Notes under the pieces: model-generated
What the model was told of the DNA's origin: nothing
The model's input: the letters and a program-made list of their open reading frames with translations, nothing else
Database searches by the model: none
Position numbers and translations under genes: made by a program
From: Theodoxus fluviatilis
Lineage: Eukaryota > Mollusca > Gastropoda > Cycloneritida > Neritidae
DNA length: 12,500 bases
Assembly: GCA_034096865.1 (NCBI GenBank)
Contig: JAWQFJ010001168.1
Span: 2,501-15,000, forward strand
Reading direction: 5' to 3'
Shown: positions 7,232 to 12,500 of the stretch, piece after piece
Layout: each line of letters begins with the position of its first letter
Position numbering within the stretch: position 1 is the stretch's first letter

Positions 7232-7267
7232 TTATGACATGCTTTGCTTTCCTTTGGCATGTCATAA
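7232..7267. repeat. 11-bp perfect hairpin
   Basis: TTATGACATGC (7232-7242) and GCATGTCATAA (7257-7267) are exact inverted repeats around a 14-base pyrimidine-rich loop. It lies 16 bp upstream of the 120-bp inverted-repeat unit. No clear role. Confidence 0.8.
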
Positions 7268-7282
7268 ACCCTGAATTAACAC

Positions 7283-7402
7283 TCCGGCACCGGATCGGCA
7301 GCTAAAATACGCTTGACATCCACACGCAACGATTACACCGAGACCGCGCAATCGAGCGATTTTCACTTACGTGAAGCGAGGTCAGAATTTAGAGTTACGG
7401 CC
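7283..7402 (+). repeat. left 120-bp inverted-repeat arm
   Basis: Near-identical to the reverse complement of 7902-8021. It contains TTTTCACTTACGTGAAGCG, with an internal CTTACGTGAAG near-palindrome. Confidence 0.92.
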
Positions 7403-7482
7403 CTTTTCAGAGCCATGGCAACAACGCTTCCACGTGTAGTCTATGCGTGAGACCTGCCTGTCGGATTTTAAAATATAGGAGC

Positions 7483-7544
7483 TTTCCCGACCTACTGATG
7501 CATTCAACATACAGCTTTGAGAAATTAATGCTGTTCATGGCTTA
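7483..7544 (+). repeat. 62-bp direct repeat, copy 1
   Basis: Matches 7687-7748 with about three substitutions (for example caacat/cagcat). Starts TTTCCCGACCTACTGATGC. Both copies lie inside the inverted-repeat unit, 204 bp apart. Confidence 0.9.
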
Positions 7545-7686
7545 CATTTTCTTTGGATGGGGTTTCAAGTATCCCGAAATACAGCGTTTTCTGTGCAAAC
7601 ATGCACGCAATGAAGCGGTGGTGCAGATTCTTTGCCGCGTACGTATATCTGCATTGACCTGCATTCGATGTGTAAAAAGTTGAAAC

Positions 7687-7748
7687 TTTCCCGACCTACT
7701 GATGCATTCAGCATACAGCCTTGATAAATTAATGCTGTTCATGGCTTA
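7687..7748 (+). repeat. 62-bp direct repeat, copy 2
   Basis: Partner of 7483-7544 at a 204-bp offset, suggesting an internal segmental duplication within the unit before or after insertion. Confidence 0.9.
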
Positions 7749-7901
7749 GTTCGGTCCCGGAAAATCCTGTTTCTTCGCAGAAAACGCCGTTGTCGTGCTC
7801 GGAGAAAAAAAAATGGCCGCCGTAATATTATTTACACGCGTTTAGGCTCTATCGGACCTCGGAGGTGCGATAACTTTATACGCGAAAATTCGTATAGGAT
7901 A

Positions 7902-8021
7902 GGCCGTAACTCTAAATTCTGACCTCGCTTCACGTAAGTGAAAATCGCTCGATTGCGTGGTCTCGGTGTAATCGTTGCGTGTGGATGTCAAGCGTATTTT
8001 TGCTGCCGATCCGGTGCCGGA
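7902..8021 (-). repeat. right 120-bp inverted-repeat arm
   Basis: Reverse complement of 7283-7402 with about two mismatches. Its outer end holds the palindrome CGATCCGG-TG-CCGGATCG (8007-8024), which overruns the repeat border by three bases. Confidence 0.92.
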
Positions 8022-8128
8022 TCGAGAGCAAAATCTGCTTGCAAACGGGTATGTATATAGGCGCCTTAAAATCCCCCTTCCTTCCCGGTCTTAAAAAAGT
8101 TTGGAAACCCACCCCCCCAAAAAAATGA

Positions 8129-8143
8129 ACTGATCCGCCCCTG
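8129..8143 (-). mobile_element. possible DNA-transposon terminus (CAGGGGCGGATC)
   Basis: Read on the minus strand, the sequence begins CAGGGGCGGATCAG and runs on into a G-rich/T-rich stretch. This resembles the CAG-G-rich ends of hAT-type elements that are common in invertebrate genomes. No matching opposite end or 8-bp duplication was found, so this is weak. Confidence 0.2.
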
Positions 8144-8215
8144 AGGATAAACGCGATTAGTCCACTAAACGGACCGACGTGCATACAGGCCCTGGACGCC
8201 TAAGCAAGCCGAAGA

Positions 8216-8239
8216 ATTCTATTCTATTCTATTCTATTC
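8216..8239. repeat. (ATTCT)n pentanucleotide microsatellite
   Basis: Nearly five ATTCT units that end exactly where the first copy of the dispersed repeat begins. Confidence 0.9.
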
Positions 8240-8266
8240 ACCCTCCTTCAAAAATCTCCTCGCAAA

Positions 8267-8274
8267 TGACGTCA
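8267..8274 (+). promoter_or_regulatory. CRE-like palindrome in repeat copy 1
   Basis: TGACGTCA is the consensus site for CREB/ATF-type bZIP proteins. It is conserved in copy 2 (11882-11889), with further ACGTCA half sites close by in both copies. Binding is an inference. Confidence 0.4.
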
Positions 8275-8533
8275 CATTATTCGACGTCAAATGATAACGT
8301 CACAGATTTTGCAAAATGGAGTCTGTTGAATCGTTTTCAGTGAAACACCAAAATGTAAAAAAGTCACTTTCTTTTCAAACCTCGATTCTGAAAATTTGAT
8401 AATATTGAATGGGACCTAACTTCCAGTCAGTGTGCAAAATCTCAAGGAAATCCGTCCAGTAGTTTTTGAGATATAGGCCGTGGAGACGGGACAGACACAC
8501 ACACACACAGACAGACTAATAAAGTCTGTAGAA

Positions 8534-8552
8534 CCTCCAGTAAACCTGGAGG
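8534..8552 (+). repeat. hairpin in repeat tail, copy 1
   Basis: CCTCCAG-TAAAC-CTGGAGG forms a perfect 7-bp stem with a 5-base loop inside the 35-bp tail unit 8519-8553. It is preserved in both tail units of copy 2. Confidence 0.85.
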
Positions 8553-8559
8553 GATAATG

Positions 8560-9190
8560 AGCAATTTATTTATGCAATTGGTTTTGACAAACATGCATTG
8601 TGACCCCCCCCCCAAAAAAAAGTGATAATGCAACATGCTGATTTATGTTTTTTTTAATTTTTCAAGTATATCCTCACCCATGCTAACTAATAAGTGATAT
8701 GATGATCAAATTTTTACTTCAAAAGGTCATAAAAATATATTTCTAACTGACATAAGAAAAAAATTGGTCTCAGTTTACCCCTACCCATTAATGTGGCAGC
8801 TGATCTGACTATACATACATTTACAAACTAAACTACGTTGAGAAGTAAATCACTTATTATTTGAATTAAACATTAAAAAACTTCTATATAAGCATATTTC
8901 TACATGCCATATCAAAGAAAACACATTAGAAAACATCCTCATAAGAAGAATAGTTTTTATACAACATAATCAAGAAAAGAATAATTGTTGCATATGCATT
9001 CATGACATTCACATAGAGAATTTTTTTTTGTACAAACACTCATTCATTATTCATACAAATTATACTACTGAATAGACAAATGCAAGAATAATGCTCTACA
9101 TCAGCCTATCAACATCTGCTATGTATTTGAAAAAGAAACTGTGTCATATTTCAAGGAAAATTGAAGATACAATAAGTACAAAGTAGAGTA
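8560..9190. other. AT-rich non-coding stretch
   Basis: Strongly AT-rich sequence with many stops in all frames and short A or T runs. Because it lies between the decayed piggyBac coding fragment and repeat copy 1, it could be the remains of that element's 3' half. I found no matching terminal sequence to prove this. Confidence 0.45.
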
Positions 9191-9220
9191 AGAAAACAGG
9201 TGAAAATGGATAGGTCAGCT

Positions 9221-9637
9221 TCAAGAGTCAACCATGCAGCAACTCAGTATGTGGTCCAACACTGCATCATCAAAGAATACTGCGAAGTACAGTGTAGGTG
9301 CAGAGTTTCTAGGGGGCTCACTTCTGGGTTCAGGTGTCTGACACGGAATTCTATAACATCAGTTCTTGACACAGTCTCTGGAGCATCAGCAACATGCCAC
9401 TGAGGTGCTGCTAGCGTACACTACAAGCACGTGATTCATCGTTCGACTCGAACTTGCATGATCACTGTCATCCGAGCTCTGCATTTCGGCTGCATCGAAG
9501 TCAGAGTCGAAATTCTCATCATCCACATCAACATCACTCTCATTTTCTTCACTAATGTCTCTTGATAGAACTTGAAATATGCCAGATCGCTGTCGAAACT
9601 GGCTACCCTCGCCTGATGGTCCCGGTTGCTCCGCCAT
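9221..9637 (-). pseudogene. piggyBac-type transposase, N-terminal relic
   Basis: This is the start of a cut-and-paste transposase that acts at TTAA sites, here dead. From ATG at 9637 it reads MAEQPGPSGEGSQF, then an acidic, Ser-rich tail typical of piggyBac N-termini (DVDVDDENFDSDFDAAE ... SSDDSDHASSS). That frame stops at 9386. A shifted frame from about 9417 continues LAAPQWHVADAPE. A second break at about 9290 restores YFAVFFDDAVLDHILS, which matches the SPLDFF.LFFDDEVLDLI block at the start of the family's catalytic region. It then stops at 9221. The catalytic Asp residues and C-terminal zinc finger, expected beyond here in a protein of about 550-600 residues, are absent. Two frameshifts plus truncation make it non-functional. 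Confidence 0.75.
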
Positions 9638-9639
9638 CT

Positions 9640-10204
9640 TTGTTTACAAAATTCACGATCGCCTCGCTCAAGAATACATTGCTTCACCACACCAGGGTGA
9701 GCTCACAGATAGCCGAGAACTCTTAGCAGGGCCATCTGCTATAGATAACACGTGCTCGGGTCACAAGCCTATTCACAGCCATTCCTCTGATCGCAAATAC
9801 CTCTCCGTCTCTTCAAGGAGTACCTCGATCTCAATCTAAACACGTGTCTACTTCGACTCAATATGACTAAAAACTGTAAAAAAACGATGTGTACATTAGT
9901 TTTTGTGTCTAAAGCAATGCCATTTTACTTTTATTTGATCGTTTACATCAATCGACGTCTATTTATTTCGTTGTATCCATAGTATCGCGTCTCCGCACAC
10001 TCGATGTAGATCTGTGATGGATGGGTGTGTCTCGTTCATGTTGACTGACGACGGTGTGAACAGAAAAAACAAAATAAAAATAGGTTGTTCCTTGGAAAAT
10101 TCTGACTTAGGGTTTTATTGGTTCTACATTGGTGAAATAAATTACAGTAACTCGTACTAACGGATCAGAAGTGCAGTATCGGAGATATGATACTAAAAAT
10201 AAAC
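9640..10204. other. non-coding sequence between piggyBac relic and putative terminus
   Basis: No gene recognised. If the palindromes at 10205-10264 are the element's 5' end, this is its 5' untranslated region on the minus strand. It is more AT-rich toward the right. Confidence 0.45.
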
Positions 10205-10224
10205 CAGGCCGAAATTTCGGCCTG
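10205..10224. repeat. 20-bp perfect palindrome (putative piggyBac subterminal motif)
   Basis: CAGGCCGAAATTTCGGCCTG is a perfect palindrome. Its 16-bp core GGCCGAAATTTCGGCC recurs 41 bp further on. Confidence 0.85.
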
Positions 10225-10246
10225 AGCACTCTGGCGGCAGCACTTT

Positions 10247-10264
10247 GGGCCGAAATTTCGGCCC
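10247..10264. repeat. 18-bp perfect palindrome, second copy of core
   Basis: GGGCCGAAATTTCGGCCC repeats the core of the palindrome at 10205-10224. Both are preceded or followed by GCACT. Two identical palindromes near a TTAA suggest transposase-binding sites at an element end. Confidence 0.85.
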
Positions 10265-10291
10265 TGTGACACTTGGTGGGTTTTAAGTTAA
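10265..10291 (-). mobile_element. putative piggyBac-like terminus at TTAA
   Basis: On the minus strand TTAA (10286-10283, with another at 10291-10288) is followed by AACCCACCAAGTGTCACAG and then the two palindromes. The piggyBac transposase relic lies downstream in the same orientation. The expected CCC directly after TTAA is offset by two bases and no matching opposite end was found, so the border is provisional. Confidence 0.4.
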
Positions 10292-11053
10292 TGTTGTCAC
10301 TATTCCTCCAATAGTCGAGTTCTTGGCAACATTGGAAAGAGAAATGTCACCATTTTACGACATAGTTCAGAATTTCCGAAAGGTGACATCAGTATCAGCT
10401 CATGGTGGAGGTTCATACATGACCCGTTCTGACAAAGCAGTGGATACGACCCTCCGCTTTACTCAGCGCTGCAGCCTAAAATATTGGTGGGTGATCAATC
10501 CGTGTGTTTTTTTCCATTCATGTGTTTGATATCTCTCGCTTACGATCAAAATCGAACTTAAAACATGCAAAAAACTGATTTGGAAATATCTCATGACGCT
10601 TTTGAGACTGATTTGACAGAACTTCAAATCTAATTTTATAAAAAGTTGTCAGCGTTACTCCTACAAACTACTTTTGGCGTGTTTTAAAATAAGTTTGGAG
10701 CTTCCTCTATCATTCTTATTTCAAACCAAATAGATTTGTATCCTCTTTCTAATGTAGCAGGGGTTCTGTTGGTGTGGGCCTAGGCGCAGGGTGGGGCCAT
10801 AGAGAGATGTTTGGACTTCTCTCTACCCCTCCAGCAGGACCGACCCCGGGTTCCTTTCACGCCAGTAAGCATGAGGGCGTGTGTGGTCGAGCTGGGCAGG
10901 CAGGCATGGCGTGTAGAGGCAGTGTGCCTCTCTCCCTTGACTCCTCGAGTGGTCAGCAGACAAGCAAGGCTTGGAGTCAGTTTTTCCCGTCTTTATTCAT
11001 GGTAACAAGGCAATTCAGGGCAATGCAGGCATAATAGCTGTACACCGGAATGA
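10292..11053. other. unassigned sequence
   Basis: No gene or known repeat identified. The part at 10740-11050 is more GC-rich than its surroundings, and contains on the minus strand a possible AATAAAG polyadenylation signal (near 10990-11000). This could mark the 3' end of a minus-strand transcript or element, but no coding sequence upstream supports it. Confidence 0.4.
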
Positions 11054-11057
11054 NNNN
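11054..11057. other. assembly gap (4 N)
   Basis: Four undetermined bases. Features spanning this point, including any minus-strand transcript ending near 10990, may be misjoined. Confidence 0.99.
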
Positions 11058-11280
11058 CGCATATTTATGATCTGCGCTCTGAGCAGCAGATGATCGAGCA
11101 GCTAGCATACAGGCCTATATTATAATTATAATAATGATAGCTGCGATGGCATTTTGGATCTCCCATTAGAAAAAGCGACTGGTGTCAATAGGTTAGAAAG
11201 CTTTTCCTCGCATAACTCTGAACACTGTGGTGTTTCTACCTGGAATTAGAATCGACGCTTTCATTCACTCATAGCTGAAA

Positions 11281-11520
11281 ATGAAGCGACGACGGCACGG
11301 AGAAAACTGCGCTGCAATATCGTGTTCAAATGCCAGATACGGCTGTCGTGGAAAATCTTTTTTCCGCTTCCCCCGAGACGAGACAAGACCCAGCCTTGCA
11401 CGAGCAATGAGGATAGTTGATCTTCTGCTTAACAGCGTCAAGATGGATATAAATTATCGATGTGGTGTTTCATTTTTTCGCACTGATCTGAAGCACCGAC
11501 CTGTCACCTCCACCGTGTAA
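11281..11520 (+). pseudogene. degraded THAP-domain ORF (79 codons)
   Basis: The THAP domain is a C2CH zinc-coordinating DNA-binding module found in P-element-type transposases and host regulators. This ORF opens at ATG 11281 with a basic stretch (MKRRRHGEN), then CAAISCSNAR with the first two Cys ligands (residues 10 and 15), and SFFRFPRD, the family's hallmark SFF.FP.D. Near the end NYRCGVSFF aligns with the usual NYRVCSVHF. Its Cys61 is in place, but the paired His is Ser64, and the invariant Trp after FPRD is not present in ETRPSLARAM. The AVPTIF end is also missing, and the ORF stops soon after (TSTV). Two of the hallmark positions are lost, so it is probably a dead transposon or gene fragment, or an exon whose partners are not visible. 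Confidence 0.6.
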
Positions 11521-11854
11521 TCCTCTTGCCCATAGATCTTAATTTCGTCTAAATAACATGAGTAATATTTATTCATACCCCTGTCTATCACAGTCTGAGA
11601 AATCTTCTCACTGTCTGGCAAAAATGAGACACAAATGCTGTCCGGAATACAATGCAACGAGTTAAGTCTGCGTTCATTTGGAAGCCATTTTTGCGCCCGC
11701 ATCTGTTACCACGAGAGATACAGCAAGAAAGTGACGTGGCTGTGGAGTGGGTCGCCATTCCATGAATTGACTACTTGCATCGTAAAAAATCATTCTTTCT
11801 CCTTCTCCAATGTTCTCGAAATTATTCCTCCTGGCATAGATTCTATATAGGATC
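11521..11854. other. unassigned sequence after the THAP ORF
   Basis: Open frames occur on both strands (+ 11635-11850, - 11454-11880) but none shows a known motif. They may be remains of the element that carried the THAP domain. Confidence 0.4.
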
Positions 11855-11881
11855 CATCCTCCTAAAAAATCTACTCGCAAA

Positions 11882-11889
11882 TGACGTCA
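11882..11889 (+). promoter_or_regulatory. CRE-like palindrome in repeat copy 2
   Basis: TGACGTCA, the same position as in copy 1, with CGACGTCA and TCACGTCA variants within 35 bp. Conservation of the perfect site in an otherwise more divergent segment is notable, though based on only two copies. Confidence 0.4.
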
Positions 11890-12141
11890 CGTTATACGAC
11901 GTCAAATGATCACGTCACAAATTTTGCAAAATGGAGTCTGTTGAATCGTTTTCAATGAAACACCAAAATGTAAAAAAGTCACTTTCTTTTCAAACCTCGA
12001 TTCTGAAAATTTGATAATATTGAATGGGACCTAACTTCCAGTCAGTGTGCAAAATCTCAAGGAAATCCGTCCAGTAGTTTTTGAGATATAGGCCGTGGAG
12101 ACGGGACAGACAGACAGACACACACACACACAGACAGACTA

Positions 12142-12211
12142 ATAAAGTCTGTAGGACCTCCAGTAAACCTGGAGGGATAAAGTCTGTTGGACCTCCAGTA
12201 AACCTGGAGGG
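12142..12211 (+). repeat. two 35-bp tandem tail units with hairpins
   Basis: Units 12142-12176 and 12177-12211 differ at one base (TAGG/TTGG). Each starts ATAAAGTCTG and contains the hairpin CCTCCAG-TAAAC-CTGGAGG. A partial third unit ATAAAG follows (12212-12217). Copy 1 has a single unit, so the number varies between insertions, as in LINE or SINE tails. Confidence 0.9.
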
Positions 12212-12217
12212 ATAAAG

Positions 12218-12500
12218 ATAATCACTTAGAGTACAACTTTTCACAGTGACTGAATTCGATGACGCTTTGCATGTAGTCCCCGTGCTTTGGGGTCAACTAA
12301 TAAACAAATTTTCCACTGCACGCGCTACGTACAGTGTGTGTCGCTGAATGCTGGTAGCTTATGTTGGGACTACACATCATAAACTTGACATATCTCCATT
12401 GGTCCCTTATAGTAACAAATGGCATAGTGGTCTTTCAACATAAAATATGTATTAGCCTATCTTTGGCAGGAGGCTTATTTCGGAAGATGCTGATAAAACA
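12218..12500. other. unassigned sequence at the window end
   Basis: No coding pattern, known repeat or structured element could be supported. Confidence 0.5.

Larger units (their letters stand above)
7283..8021. mobile_element. 739-bp non-autonomous unit with 120-bp terminal inverted repeats
   Basis: Positions 7283-7402 match the reverse complement of 7902-8021 at about 118 of 120 bases. Mismatches I saw include gctaaaatac against gcaaaaatac and gaccgcgc against gaccacgc. The unit begins TCCGGCACCGGATCGGCAG. The inner 499 bp code for nothing recognisable and hold a 62-bp direct repeat. This is the form of a MITE or fold-back DNA transposon. I could not find a target-site duplication directly outside the arms, so the true borders could differ, or the structure could be a host inverted duplication. 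Superfamily unknown. Confidence 0.65.
8239..8553 (+). mobile_element. dispersed retroelement-like repeat, copy 1
   Basis: This matches 11855-12211 from its first bases to the hairpin tail. From about 8316 to 8495 I count one substitution (cagtga/caatga); the first 70 bp differ more. It has a CRE-like TGACGTCA at 8267-8274, a central block ending TCCGTCCAGTAGTTTTTGAG, a (CA)n/GACAGAC stretch and one tail unit. The block followed by GACAGACA resembles widespread SINE or LINE 3' ends. No pol III boxes or long ORF were seen, so it may be a 5'-truncated LINE or a non-autonomous relative. The family name is not known to me. Confidence 0.7.
11855..12211 (+). mobile_element. dispersed retroelement-like repeat, copy 2
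   Basis: Same orientation and order as copy 1: divergent first 70 bp with TGACGTCA at 11882-11889, then a near-identical central block from about 11930, then an expanded GACAGACA/(CA)n stretch and two 35-bp tail units instead of one. The close match over some 180 bp implies recent copying from similar sources, or gene conversion. Function and family are unknown. Confidence 0.7.

Noticed and set aside
7283..8021. CRISPR-like or phase-like repeat array
   Set aside because: The repeats are one inverted pair and one direct pair, not a regular array, and the genome context is eukaryotic.
8100..8143. Complete hAT-type element ending at 8143
   Set aside because: Only one possible terminus is seen; no partner end, 8-bp duplication or transposase was found, so it is listed only as a weak feature.
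10323..11034. Short + strand open frames at 10323-10529 and 10774-11034 as genes or further cadherin exons
   Set aside because: None shows LDYE, DVNE or other cadherin marks, another known motif, or plausible splice borders in the required phase.

Overview
The window reads as animal nuclear DNA. It has short coding islands separated by long non-coding sequence, GT-AG exon borders, abundant microsatellites and several fossil transposable elements. Extracellular cadherin exons together with a Penelope-like retroelement, piggyBac and THAP fragments and tRNA-derived SINE pieces would suit an invertebrate such as a marine mollusc. The species is an inference; nothing here fixes it. No bacterial gene, operon or CRISPR array is present.

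Host gene. Four internal exons on the + strand (710-946, 1482-1667, 2413-2576, 5978-6206) join in frame with matching splice phases (0/0, 0/0, 2/2). They encode 272 residues covering the end of one cadherin repeat, two further repeats, and the start of the next. Neither the first nor the last exon of the gene is in the window. I see no continuation after 6206, so the following intron probably exceeds 6 kb or the next exons are not recognisable. The introns hold a (GA)n polypurine tract, an (AAC)n run and, in intron 3, a GAT microsatellite split by a decayed Penelope-like element (about 3016-4687). That element keeps part of its reverse transcriptase (YIDD), a GIY-YIG endonuclease domain and a perfect 62-bp inverted repeat at its ends. 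Intron 3 also holds a tRNA-derived SINE fragment and an inverted duplication around a (TGGA)n array.

Repeat-rich right half (6207-12500). In order: a GT-rich minisatellite; tRNA-like SINE pieces; a 739-bp unit bounded by near-identical 120-bp inverted repeats (7283-8021); two direct copies of one roughly 315-355 bp dispersed repeat (8239-8553 and 11855-12211), with CRE-like sites near the start and a 35-bp hairpin tail unit; a dead piggyBac transposase N-terminus on the minus strand (9221-9637) with a possible element terminus of two palindromes (10205-10264); a 4-N assembly gap (11054-11057); and a short ORF with a degraded THAP domain (11281-11520). About 8.56-9.19 kb, 10.29-11.05 kb, 11.52-11.85 kb and 12.22-12.5 kb hold nothing I can name.

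The clearest unusual structures are the mirrored ends of the Penelope-like element, the 120-bp-TIR unit, the recently copied hairpin-tailed repeat, and the paired piggyBac-type palindromes. I found no convincing new multi-gene system.
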